Source: Spirosoma fluviale
Lineage (GTDB): Bacteria; Bacteroidota; Bacteroidia; Cytophagales; Spirosomataceae
Reading direction: 5' to 3'
DNA: 64,000 bases
Assembly: GCF_900230225.1 (NCBI RefSeq)
Contig: NZ_OCNH01000007.1
Span: 248,001-312,000 of the forward strand
Position 1 is the first letter of the stretch; each line of letters opens with the position of its first letter. The notes below the pieces were generated by a model. It made no database searches. It was not told the DNA's origin and saw nothing but the letters and a program-made list of their open reading frames with translations. The position numbers and the translations under genes are program-made. Below, one piece after another: positions 28,236 to 36,952 of the stretch.

Positions 28236-29765
28236 ATGAAATTCAACAATAAATACATAGCTTCTGCATTGCTGGCATTACTGGTACTCACTACCCATAC
28301 ATCCTGCAATAAAGACTTCCTCGATAAAAACCCGCTCAATGCTATTTCCGGGCCTACTTTCTGGAAAACAGAAACGGATGTGCAGATGTCGCTTACGGCC
28401 GTTTACCGAACGTTACAAAACAACTTTTACGGAGCCCGCAAGCCCTTTTTAGATTCCTATTCTGATAATGCCCTGGATAGACATACTTTTTTTGGCTTTG
28501 GAAATTATACCATTGGGGTTATCAATCCTTCCAATGTCAATACCGCCCTGTACAATGTACCCTACTCAGGAATTGCCCAGTGTAATTATTTTTTGGACAA
28601 TATTGATGGGGTAGCGGCCGTATCGCAGGCCAATAAAGACAGTTACAAGGCTGAAGTACGTTTTATTCGGGCCATGTATTATTTTGATTTGGTACAGTTT
28701 TTTGGTGATGTAGTGGTTTATAAAACGGCCCCAAAAACCGCCGAAGAATCCAAAATAGCCAAAACTCCCAGAGCAGAAGTTCTGACGTTTGTACTGGAAG
28801 ACATCGATTTTGCCATCTCAAAATTGCCGGCTACTGCTTATTCAGGTCGTGCGGTGAAGGCGGCCGCCCAAATGCTAAAAGCCCGGGTAAGGATGTATCA
28901 ACAAAACTGGGCCGATGCTACGGCGATTACCAAAGAAATCATTGACTCCGGCAAATTTTCGATCTACCAGGGAGGTTACGCCAATCTTTTTCTGACGAAC
29001 ACCCAGCAGAATAACCCCGAAATCATTTTTTCAACCAAATTTCTTGCCCCCAACAATCCACAAGGGGGCGAAGGTATGCTGGTGGAACTCGGCTGGTACG
29101 GAGCCATTGCGCCCTATCGTAACCTCGTCGATGACTATGAAATGGCCAACGGAAAACCAATCACAGAGGTGGGCTCGGGCTACGATGCTGCCAACCCTTA
29201 CGAAAATCGGGACCCAAGACTCAAGATGACCATTTTGGTACCTACCGATTCTTACAAAAATCCAGATGGTTCTACATTTGCCGTTACCGATCCATTACTT
29301 ACCGGTTTTAATCAAAAAAAGTATATGGATACATCTAAACTGCCTTGGGATCGATCTAAAATCACGGTGACAGACATGAACGTGGTACATACTCGCTATG
29401 CCGAAGTTCTGCTGGCGTATGCTGAGGCAAAAAATGAAGTTTCGGGCCCCGATGCCACTATCTACGACGCCATTGATAAAGTACGTACCCGCACCGGCGT
29501 AAACCTCCCCCCTACTGATAAGACTAAATATAATACAAAAGAATCGCTGAGGGAGTTTATCCGTCACGAAAGACGCATCGAACTGGCACTGGAAGGGCAT
29601 CGCTATTTTGACTTGAAACGATGGGGCATCATGGCGGCAAAATTATCGGCCGTCAAAAATCCGGCAGGTGTAACGCTGTCCTTTGGCGAGAAAAATAATG
29701 TGCTTCCATTTCCACAAAATGAATTGGATAGAAACACGAACTTGACACAGAACACAGGCTATTGA
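28236..29765 (+). CDS. SusD/RagB-family surface glycan-binding lipoprotein
   Basis: This 509-residue lipoprotein has its lipidated Cys at residue 24 (LLVLTTHTSCNKDFLDKNPL). TPR-like helices carry the family signatures FIRAMYYFDLVQFFGD and FIRHERRIELALEGHRYFDLKRWG, and the protein ends in the usual P-F-P-Q-N-E segment. It caps the SusC barrel and binds glycan at the cell surface. The order SusC-SusD followed by a GH95 gene marks a small polysaccharide utilisation locus. A strong terminator follows. Confidence 0.95.
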   Translation: MKFNNKYIASALLALLVLTTHTSCNKDFLDKNPLNAISGPTFWKTETDVQMSLTAVYRTLQNNFYGARKPFLDSYSDNALDRHTFFGFGNYTIGVINPSNVNTALYNVPYSGIAQCNYFLDNIDGVAAVSQANKDSYKAEVRFIRAMYYFDLVQFFGDVVVYKTAPKTAEESKIAKTPRAEVLTFVLEDIDFAISKLPATAYSGRAVKAAAQMLKARVRMYQQNWADATAITKEIIDSGKFSIYQGGYANLFLTNTQQNNPEIIFSTKFLAPNNPQGGEGMLVELGWYGAIAPYRNLVDDYEMANGKPITEVGSGYDAANPYENRDPRLKMTILVPTDSYKNPDGSTFAVTDPLLTGFNQKKYMDTSKLPWDRSKITVTDMNVVHTRYAEVLLAYAEAKNEVSGPDATIYDAIDKVRTRTGVNLPPTDKTKYNTKESLREFIRHERRIELALEGHRYFDLKRWGIMAAKLSAVKNPAGVTLSFGEKNNVLPFPQNELDRNTNLTQNTGY

Positions 29766-29781
29766 CAAGTTGGGAAAGTGA

Positions 29782-29830
29782 AAAGAGCGTTGGTGTTTCC
29801 TCCTAAATCAGAAACATCAACGCTCTTTAT
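29782..29830 (+). terminator. terminator or attenuator between susD and GH95
   Basis: An 18-bp stem (29782-29799 with 29811-29828, one G-U pair) begins AAAGAGCGTTGGTG and encloses an 11-nt loop, ending in a short T-rich tail. It should uncouple susCD expression from the enzyme gene downstream. Confidence 0.8.
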
Positions 29831-29875
29831 TAGTCCCTGACGAATAGTGCGATTTTAAACATTCCGGACAACCTA

Positions 29876-32155
29876 ATGAAGTCAATCATACTGATCTCCC
29901 TGCAACTGTTTCTGTGTTTTAGCTCGCTTGCCCAAATCGAACGTAATCGAATTGGGCTGCAATTTGATAAAATACCTTCTCGTTGGGATGAGGGCTTGCC
30001 CCTCGGCAATGGTCTTATCGGCGAACTGATTTGGCAAAAAGAAGATAAACTGCGCTTTTCGCTCGACCACGCCGAACTCTGGGATATGCGCCCCATGAAA
30101 GATCTTCACACCCCCGGTTTTAATTACAAGTGGGTCAAAGAACAGGTGCTTGCCGACAACTATGTTGCTGTACAAAAAATTGGCGACCATCCCTACGATC
30201 GTGAGCCTGCTCCAAGCAAAATACCGGGTGCTGCCCTTGAATTTGAGGTCAAAGACTGGGGCGGTGTCAAACAGGCTATGCTCAATATCGAAAATGCCGA
30301 AGCTATAATTCTCTGGCAAAACGGGGTAAAAATGACTTCGTTCGTTCATGCCAAACAAAACATTGGCTACTTTAAATTTGAAAATCTTACTGATCTGAAT
30401 GTTAAACTGTTAGCCCCAAAATACGAAGGCAGCTCTGGCAATACTGTCGGTGGCCCCGTAGACGGCGATGATTTGGCAAGGCTTGGCTATAAGCAAGGGA
30501 AAATTACCCAAGGTGACCGATCCTATCGCTATATTCAGCAGGGATGGGGGGAGTTTTACTATGACGTGTATGTAACATGGAAAAAAACGAGCGCTAAAAC
30601 GATTGAGGGACAGTGGGCTATCTCTGCCCATTATCCCAACAAGCCTCAACCAGAAGCCCCCAAAATAGTGGCTTCGGCTCTGGCTGCGAGTTATACTGCA
30701 GCCTGGCAGGCGCATCAAAGCTGGTGGGCAAGCTTTTGGGCAAAATCATCTGTATCATTGCCCGATCCGGTACTGGAAAAGCAATATTATCTTGAACTGT
30801 ACAAGTTTGGAAGTGTCGCCCGAAGCAGTACACCCCCTATTTCATTGCAGGCAGTTTGGACCGCCGACAACGGCCGAATTCCCCCGTGGAAAGGCGATTT
30901 TCATCATGATTTAAATACCCAACTAAGTTACTGGCCAAGTTATGCCGCCAATCATTTGGACGAGGCAACGGGCTATCTCAATCACCTTGATCAAAATCGA
31001 GAACAATATAAAAAATACACAAAATGGTATTTTGGGTCTAACGGCCTTAATGTGCCGGGTGTCACTACGCTTTTAGGAGAAGAAATGGGCGGTTGGATTC
31101 AATATTCGTTTTCACCCACGGTATCGGCCTGGCTGGCGCAACATTATTATTTACACTGGCGATATAGCATGGACAAAGATTTCTTAAAAACCCGGGCCTA
31201 TCCTTGGTTTAGAGAAGTCGCCCAACACCTCGAAGAGATCACCTACATCGACAAGAATGGATACCGTCAGTTACCGTTGAGTTCAAGCCCTGAAATTAAT
31301 GATAATAAAAAATCGGCCTGGTTTTTAGAAAATACCAACTACGATTTGGCTTTGATGCGATTTTTGTTTGCTAAGGCAAACGAACTGGCACTTGAACTGA
31401 ATTTACCCACAGAAGCCGAACGTTATTTGAAAATCCTGAATCAATTTCAGGCTTACCATTTATCTGATAATCAAGAGCTTAAATTTTCAAAGGATCTACC
31501 CTACAACAAATCTCATCGCCATTTTTCGCATCTGATGGCTATTCATCCTTTGGGTGAAATTCGCTGGGAAAACGGACCAAAACACCGGGAAATCATTCAA
31601 AATTCACTCAAATTACTGGACAAAGTTGGCCCTGCCTTGTGGTGCGGCTATTCGTATGCTTGGGAGGGGAGTCTGAAAGCCCGCGCCAAAGATGGCGAGG
31701 GGGCGGAAGCGGCCTTGTCCGATTTTGCCACCGCCTTTTGCTCCACAAACTCCTTTCACCTCAATGGCGACCAAACCAAGTCCGGCAAGTCGAGTATGAC
31801 GTATCGCCCTTTTACGTTGGAGGGCAACTTTGCCTTTGCTGCCGGTATTCAGGAGATGCTTTTACAAAGTTATGCCGGACAAATTGAGGTTTTCCCCGCC
31901 GTTCCCCAAAAATGGCTTCAAGCATCATTCAAAGATTTACGGGCCGAAGGGGCGTTTTTGGTAAGTGCCCAAAAAACCGAAGGAGTCGTGTCGAGCATTG
32001 AAATAAAGGCCGAAAAAGGCGGAAAAACAAAAGTAAAACTGCCATTTAAAACCAACTCTATTGAGTTTCAGAAAGGAGTAAAGGTCATTGCGAAAAACAC
32101 CGAGATGATGGAGTTGCTATTTGAGAAAAACGGAAGAATTAAAATTAACAAGTAA
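29876..32155 (+). CDS. glycoside hydrolase family 95-like enzyme
   Basis: This 759-residue secreted enzyme (signal peptide ending CFSSLAQ) opens with the GH95 N-terminal domain motif WDEGLPLGNGLIGELIW, followed by a (alpha/alpha)6 barrel with NTQLSYWPSYAANH and, near residue 546, SHRHFSHLMAIHPLG. Family GH95 removes alpha-L-fucose or alpha-L-galactose by inversion. The neighbouring SusCD pair suggests a fucosylated or galactosylated glycan, but the substrate is inference. A terminator-like hairpin separates it from susD, so it may have its own promoter or be expressed at a lower level. Confidence 0.85.
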   Translation: MKSIILISLQLFLCFSSLAQIERNRIGLQFDKIPSRWDEGLPLGNGLIGELIWQKEDKLRFSLDHAELWDMRPMKDLHTPGFNYKWVKEQVLADNYVAVQKIGDHPYDREPAPSKIPGAALEFEVKDWGGVKQAMLNIENAEAIILWQNGVKMTSFVHAKQNIGYFKFENLTDLNVKLLAPKYEGSSGNTVGGPVDGDDLARLGYKQGKITQGDRSYRYIQQGWGEFYYDVYVTWKKTSAKTIEGQWAISAHYPNKPQPEAPKIVASALAASYTAAWQAHQSWWASFWAKSSVSLPDPVLEKQYYLELYKFGSVARSSTPPISLQAVWTADNGRIPPWKGDFHHDLNTQLSYWPSYAANHLDEATGYLNHLDQNREQYKKYTKWYFGSNGLNVPGVTTLLGEEMGGWIQYSFSPTVSAWLAQHYYLHWRYSMDKDFLKTRAYPWFREVAQHLEEITYIDKNGYRQLPLSSSPEINDNKKSAWFLENTNYDLALMRFLFAKANELALELNLPTEAERYLKILNQFQAYHLSDNQELKFSKDLPYNKSHRHFSHLMAIHPLGEIRWENGPKHREIIQNSLKLLDKVGPALWCGYSYAWEGSLKARAKDGEGAEAALSDFATAFCSTNSFHLNGDQTKSGKSSMTYRPFTLEGNFAFAAGIQEMLLQSYAGQIEVFPAVPQKWLQASFKDLRAEGAFLVSAQKTEGVVSSIEIKAEKGGKTKVKLPFKTNSIEFQKGVKVIAKNTEMMELLFEKNGRIKINK

Positions 32156-32469
32156 GTATCTACCCAATGAAAAAATAGTCTCTTTCCTGTGTTTTTTTGA
32201 TCATATACATTTATCTGGCTAACGGCTAGTCAAACCATCTGCGGTTCAGTACAAATAGTAGGGACAGGGACGCATTATGTTTGTGCGTTTGGCGTGGCTA
32301 CCTGGCTTGGCCAAGAGTAGGACGGGCTTATCACAAACTCAAGAATCAGGCCCCAAGCCAATTTGTCAGGCAGCTTATCGGTAGTAGCCGGGATAGTACT
32401 ATTGACTAAGAGAGCGGCCAGATTAGTAGACAATTGCAACTTGATCCGCTATTTTTTCGCTAATCACCT

Positions 32470-32635
32470 ATGCCGTTGAACGAGCGTCTCGTAATAAGCC
32501 CGAATTAATGAGCAGATGTATGAACACTTCGTCTTTTCAGGCGCGAGCTTATTTATGAACGTTTCCTCGTCTCAAGGAGGAGCGTTTTTGCGAGACAATG
32601 ATTTTACGATCTGTCTAATACAATTAGTCGCTTAC
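32470..32635 (+). repeat. long copy of dispersed TIR element
   Basis: AGCAGATGTATGAACACTTC and, further on, CGTCTCAAGGAGGAGCG then TTTTTGCGAGACAATGATTT, ending TTAGTCGCTTAC, give the best-preserved core and right end. The left end is altered. The flanks within 32156-32795 hold no gene. Confidence 0.65.
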
Positions 32636-32795
32636 GTCGGGCAAACGCCTACATCACGCATTACAGTAAGCTATGTGGTTTATATTGTTAATTTGTATAG
32701 AGAACTATTAATGAGCTATGGATTTGATCTAACAATGTGGTAAGGCCTGATGTTAGTCAAGATCAGATGTAGTAAACTCACTCCCCACTTTGCCC

Positions 32796-33104
32796 ATGAA
32801 AAACGAGCCTATTAAACAGAAGATACTGGCCGATTACACAACGCTCTTAGGTCTTAAACATGATAATCCCGACTTAATCAAGGAAAAGCTCAAACGGATT
32901 GGGGAGCGCATTAACCATCTGGGTACTACCATTTCCGAAGAGAAGGATGTAGTTGGCGATGCGGCTCGTCTAGTCGACTCGGCTCTGACCATTGAGTTCG
33001 TGACCTTTATGGAATCCTTGACCGAGGATGACCAAGAGGAGGCACTAGCTCAGCTAAAGCACAAAGTGGCTGAGGCTTGCCAGCTTCTCCAAATTCATGC
33101 TTAG
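32796..33104 (+). CDS. small all-helical hypothetical protein
   Basis: I start at ATG 32796 (102 residues, MKNEPIKQKILADYTTLLGL); the TTG two codons earlier is less likely. The protein is predicted almost wholly helical and charged (LIKEKLKRIGERINHLGTTI, EALAQLKHKVAEACQLLQ), with no membrane segment. The family is not recognised. It stands alone. Confidence 0.55.
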   Translation: MKNEPIKQKILADYTTLLGLKHDNPDLIKEKLKRIGERINHLGTTISEEKDVVGDAARLVDSALTIEFVTFMESLTEDDQEEALAQLKHKVAEACQLLQIHA

Positions 33105-33305
33105 CTACCCTTTCCCAGATTGATCTGGTCCGTAGCATATGCACTAAAATTGACCGATACTACCAACTGAATATCTACTTAGCAGATCAATTAAAAAGAT
33201 TATTTTTATTTACTAGTTATCAACTCCAGCAAGTATCTTACGAATCAGGACAGCTTATTGTTAATTTTTTAACACGGACGGTTTAATCATACAATCTTGT
33301 TTGCT

Positions 33306-34199
33306 ATGAGCTATGATCCTAGACGCCTGGCCATTTCAGCCTGGCTAATTGGCAGTATACTCGCTTGTCAATCTAATCAACAAGGGTTAGATCCTCTCCT
33401 TTCAACTCCTAAGGACTCCCTAATTACGGTAGCCATTCCTGACTTTGCGGCTATCGTTACCGCTTCCCGTACGCCCCGAGGTAAATTAGATCGAATTATT
33501 ACTACCTATGGACAGAGCAATCCCGTTAGCTCTACCATTAACCTACTCTATGATGCTCAGCAGCGCGTTATTGGTCTTACTGCGCTTAGTGCCCCCTCAA
33601 AGGGAGTGAATAACGCGGTCATTTACGAATATCAACATGAACGACCTTACCGAACTTTTTCCAAGGCCACTCAGCCAGGAACTTCGCCCAAGGAGTTTTA
33701 TTTTATGCAGCAGATGGTCTACGATGCGACGGGTCGTCAGAGTGCCCAGCTTCTTTACCGAGTCGAGCTGGATGGGCAAGCGCGCTTACTGGAGCGCCAG
33801 GCCTTAATTTACGACTCGGCCAATCGTCTGATTGAAATCAAAGACCCCAGTGGCGTTGCGGTTGGCCAACTTTTTGAGTATGCTGGAAACAATATGAAGT
33901 TGCTCCGTCATAAGGACGCAAAGGGCGTCTTATCAAGCTCCCAAACCGAATACTACTATGACAGCAAACCGAATATACTCAAAGGCATTTATTGGACACT
34001 GAACCTGGATTACATTCACCATAATTTAAGTGACAATAACTTTGTTCGTCAGACGGTTAAGAGTACCTCAACTAATCCTGATGGAATACCAATACCCACA
34101 GATTATCTAACCGAGTATGATGCTCAGCAGCGGTTAATTCACCGATCAATCAGCTCATCTCCGGGGCTTGTAAGAGAGTTTTATATATTCAACGACTGA
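33306..34199 (+). CDS. hypothetical lipoprotein with YD-like motifs
   Basis: From ATG 33306 this 297-residue protein has a lipoprotein signal (AWLIGSILACQSN). The mature part is beta-rich with recurring tyrosine-containing strands such as INLLYDAQQRVIGL, QALIYDSANRLIEI and LTEYDAQQRLIHR, resembling YD/RHS-type repeats without a full RHS core. The function is unknown, and it is probably anchored in the outer membrane or exposed on the surface. The next gene lies 133 bp downstream. Confidence 0.6.
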   Translation: MSYDPRRLAISAWLIGSILACQSNQQGLDPLLSTPKDSLITVAIPDFAAIVTASRTPRGKLDRIITTYGQSNPVSSTINLLYDAQQRVIGLTALSAPSKGVNNAVIYEYQHERPYRTFSKATQPGTSPKEFYFMQQMVYDATGRQSAQLLYRVELDGQARLLERQALIYDSANRLIEIKDPSGVAVGQLFEYAGNNMKLLRHKDAKGVLSSSQTEYYYDSKPNILKGIYWTLNLDYIHHNLSDNNFVRQTVKSTSTNPDGIPIPTDYLTEYDAQQRLIHRSISSSPGLVREFYIFND

Positions 34200-34332
34200 T
34201 CATCGTCTGCCTTTAGCAAATAGATGGGTAGTCATCGTATTTGAGTAGTTTATAATTCAAAAATTTCAAGCCTTTGTACTATTTAAATACTAATTTTTAA
34301 AGGATCGCTATTATCTTTACGAAGAATCCGAA

Positions 34333-34887
34333 ATGCTCATGTTACAAAAACGAGTCGCTGTTGGCCTATTTGCGCTACTCCTTTGCCATACACTGGCCAG
34401 TGCCATTGTGGGTATAGGCGGGTGGTGGCAGGCTGAGAACGACTTGTCGGAACGCTTGTTGGTATACCGCTCGGTTGATAGTATCGTCGAGTTTCAGATT
34501 CCGCTCCACGATAAAACCGATGGAACCGCTATTGCCCGTACCACCGAAGATGGCTTTCGCTACCGGGGACACTATTATACGGTTGTGAGCCTGGACGTTC
34601 AGAATGACCGGCTCCTGATTGCTGGTCTGGAAGCGCCAAACCGCTCGTTCTGGCAGGAGGATTTACTCGCTTTCCTGAATGACCACCTCACAGCGTCAAC
34701 GGATACCGGGCATAAGGCCAGCCAACTGCTGAAGCTCCTGCTGAAAGAGTACTCGCCTGGTTCATCGGTTGCACTTCAAGTTTTGCCTGGTATCGGTGCC
34801 GAGTCAATTCGGATTCCCGATGTTTCGTTTGCTTTCTCCACGCGCTCGGCGCCCATCCACTCACCCCCGCCCCAATGGGCTGCTTAA
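34333..34887 (+). CDS. secreted hypothetical protein preceding a dead TonB receptor
   Basis: This 184-residue protein has a signal peptide (MLMLQKRVAVGLFALLLCHT). A beta-rich body includes VDSIVEFQIPLHDKTDGTAI and a glycine/serine-containing tail. I do not recognise the family. A TonB-dependent receptor pseudogene starts 51 bp later, so this was probably the first gene of a receptor operon that has since decayed. Confidence 0.55.
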   Translation: MLMLQKRVAVGLFALLLCHTLASAIVGIGGWWQAENDLSERLLVYRSVDSIVEFQIPLHDKTDGTAIARTTEDGFRYRGHYYTVVSLDVQNDRLLIAGLEAPNRSFWQEDLLAFLNDHLTASTDTGHKASQLLKLLLKEYSPGSSVALQVLPGIGAESIRIPDVSFAFSTRSAPIHSPPPQWAA

Positions 34888-34938
34888 CGGCTAGTTGCGT
34901 CTGGATATCTGCTTCAGCCTAATACGGCTGGTAGACCT

Positions 34939-35373
34939 ATGTCGTTACGCCATACGTCTCTTCTCATGTTTTTGCTGGCTGTTGGTTTGACCTAGTAAGT
35001 CACCGGCTACTTCATAGTCGTGGGGTCACTCGTGACTGTAGACTTGTCGGCAGTCAATCAATTCCTGCTGCTGACTGGCTTATAACGCGTTCTGAGCAAC
35101 GTAAGGCTAATAGACAGTGTAGGATTCAGCCTGGCCTGGTACTAGCAGGAAGCGTTTGATTGGTAGGGTACGTTTACCCAGAACCTACCGGGCCAGCTAC
35201 CGGCTTACTCGTTAGTGGATACCCAGGTGAGCTATCGCTTGCCCGCGCTCAAAACGACCGTTAAACTTGGTGCCAGCAGCCTGGCTAATACGTATATGGT
35301 GCAGACCTATGGCTCCCCAGCCTTGGGTGGATTGTATGACCTAACGCTCAGTTTCGACCAACTGATGCGGTAA
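34939..35373 (+). pseudogene. TonB-dependent receptor remnant (both ends, in-frame stops)
   Basis: One frame runs from ATG 34939 (MSLRHTSLLMFLLAVGLT, a signal peptide) to TAA 35371-35373. Its end, LPAYSLVDTQVSYRLPALKT through LGGLYDLTLSFDQLMR, is the classic C-terminus of Spirosoma-type TonB receptors. The plug and most of the barrel are deleted. At least five in-frame stops (TAG TAA after the signal peptide, then TAA, TAG, TAG) interrupt an otherwise conserved frame. Decay by large deletion plus nonsense mutations is the simplest reading. Confidence 0.75.
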
Positions 35374-35438
35374 TCCGAACGATTGCACCCCCTTTTGACC
35401 GATCTGAAAATTTATCAACTCTTTTATTCTTACTGACA

Positions 35439-35999
35439 ATGGCACATATTCAATTACCCGACGGATTACCCGGCATTTTGGGTCCTATGGCCTACAGCCC
35501 TCTAACGACAAAACCGCTGAACGAATTAGCCGAGGTACTGCTGCGTACCAATGCCAGCGATTCACTCACGCAAGGGGAACGTGAGCTGATCGCATCCTAT
35601 ACTTCCCGGCGTAATGACTGTTTTTTCTGCTCGACCAGTCATGGCGCAGCCGCCGATTATTTGCTGGGACGGGAAAATCAGGTAGTAGCCCAAACCTGGG
35701 CTAATCCGGATACCGCACCCGTGTCTGCTAAAATGAAAGCCTTACTGGCGATTGCGGGGTGTGTGCAGCAGGGAGGAAAACAAGTTACGCCTGAATTAGT
35801 GGATGCCGCCCGAGCGGAAGGAGCAACCGATCGGGATATTCACGATACCGTATTAATTGCGGCTGCATTTTGTATGTATAATCGCTACGTAGATGGGTTA
35901 GCCACGTGGGCACCCCAGGACCCAGCGGCTTATGCCGATATGGGCGAGATGCTGGCGATAAAAGGCTATGTACATGCCACAGAAGCGCAACTCGCTTGA
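35439..35999 (+). CDS. AhpD/carboxymuconolactone decarboxylase-family peroxidase-related protein
   Basis: This 186-residue protein has the AhpD-type redox motif CFFCSTSHGAAADYLLG (Cys-x-x-Cys-x-x-x-His) at about residues 66-73, preceded by QGERELIASYTSRRN, as in the uncharacterised peroxidase-related enzyme branch. It probably reduces peroxides through the vicinal Cys pair. The C-terminal half carries the family helix DRDIHDTVLIAAAFCMYNRYV. A 13-bp hairpin right after the stop ends the transcript. Confidence 0.85.
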   Translation: MAHIQLPDGLPGILGPMAYSPLTTKPLNELAEVLLRTNASDSLTQGERELIASYTSRRNDCFFCSTSHGAAADYLLGRENQVVAQTWANPDTAPVSAKMKALLAIAGCVQQGGKQVTPELVDAARAEGATDRDIHDTVLIAAAFCMYNRYVDGLATWAPQDPAAYADMGEMLAIKGYVHATEAQLA

Positions 36000-36006
36000 A
36001 ACGTAA

Positions 36007-36037
36007 AGTCGGATCAATAGGATTTATTGATCCGACT
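36007..36037 (+). terminator. hairpin after AhpD-like gene
   Basis: A perfect 13-bp stem, AGTCGGATCAATA with TATTGATCCGACT, has a 5-nt loop and lies 8 bp after the stop codon. It lacks a T tract. Confidence 0.7.
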
Positions 36038-36167
36038 CATTAATCATAGGTTGGTAGTTCGTGTTCCCCACTGGTTTTACGTGGTGGGGACATCTTCACA
36101 AACTTATGATTTTATTACACGACTCCCTATGCTAACTGGCAAAGGATACCCATTAAATTGATACGTC

Positions 36168-36497
36168 ATGAAAACAAATAAGTGGAAGTTGGGGCTGCTG
36201 GTCTGGTCCGCCATGTTTCCCTTCAGTACGATCATCAGCTATGCCCTGGCTCAGTTGCCCTTTATGGCGCACTGGCCTTTAGTGGCCCGGACCTTTTGCC
36301 TAACCTGCTTACTGGTGCCATATATGGTTTGTGTGGCCTTACCCTTTCTGACCCGACGCTTTCAGAAATGGATACAAGTTACGCCTGGCCAAGGAGATAT
36401 AGAGGCCGCTAAGCAGCAGACTTTACCTAATCAATCCGTAGAAATACAGGCCCAAACCGGTAATGTACCGCCCAGCAGGCAATATGCCCTGTCGTAG
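36168..36497 (+). CDS. small two-helix membrane protein
   Basis: This 109-residue protein has two transmembrane helices (about residues 8-28 and 42-64) and a hydrophilic Gln-rich tail (KQQTLPNQSVEIQAQTG). The family is uncertain. It lies 70 bp upstream of the NQ-repeat gene on the same strand and may be co-transcribed with it. Confidence 0.6.
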   Translation: MKTNKWKLGLLVWSAMFPFSTIISYALAQLPFMAHWPLVARTFCLTCLLVPYMVCVALPFLTRRFQKWIQVTPGQGDIEAAKQQTLPNQSVEIQAQTGNVPPSRQYALS

Positions 36498-36567
36498 CCA
36501 TGCACGGGGTGGGTTTATCTTAACGTTTACCCATTAATTAATTCATTTAACTAAAGCAAAACAGAGT

Positions 36568-36819
36568 ATGGAAAATGCCAATGACCACGTCCTGAAAAAT
36601 CAGGAAGCAATTCTAGCCAATCAGGAGCACATTCTCAAAAATCAGGAGTCTATCCTCAATAACCAACATAGCCTGGAGTCAATTCTGGACAACCAGAAAA
36701 CCATTATTACCAATCAGGATAGCATTTTAGGCAACCAGCAGTCTATTCTCAAAAATCAGGAAACCCTGGATGCGATTCTGGCCAACCAGGAAACGATTTT
36801 AGGCCTGTTGAAAAAATAG
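36568..36819 (+). CDS. small heptad-repeat (NQxxILx) coiled-coil protein
   Basis: Nearly all of this 83-residue protein is a seven-residue repeat of the form NQ-x-x-IL-x (ILANQEHILKNQESILNNQ and so on), with about nine units and only minor breaks (HSLESILDNQ, LDAILANQ). The regular Ile/Leu spacing with Asn at a repeated position predicts a parallel, possibly trimeric coiled coil. No signal peptide or membrane helix is present. The function is unknown. It is followed by a strong inverted repeat and then a TauE/SafE gene. Confidence 0.7.
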   Translation: MENANDHVLKNQEAILANQEHILKNQESILNNQHSLESILDNQKTIITNQDSILGNQQSILKNQETLDAILANQETILGLLKK

Positions 36820-36856
36820 AAGGTTATCGGCCGGGCTTACGGCCGGGCCCTGATTG

Positions 36857-36894
36857 AATCGGGGCTGGTGACTGATCAGTCACCGGCCCCGATT
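36857..36894. terminator. 19-bp inverted repeat, probable terminator
   Basis: AATCGGGGCTGGTGACTGA meets its near-perfect complement directly, with one G-T pair and no spacer, so a small loop must open at the centre. A second small GC hairpin (GGCCGGGC, TTAC, GGCCGGGCC region) precedes it at about 36829-36850. Confidence 0.7.
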
Positions 36895-36952
36895 ATTCGT
36901 TACCAGTATATGTATTGCCATTCCTTATCGGCTACTTGCTCTGTTTCCTGCC

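Noticed and set aside
34939-35373. Stop-codon reassignment in the receptor remnant
   Set aside because: All intact genes in the window end at normal stops, and both TAG and TAA would have to be read through; pseudogene decay is simpler.
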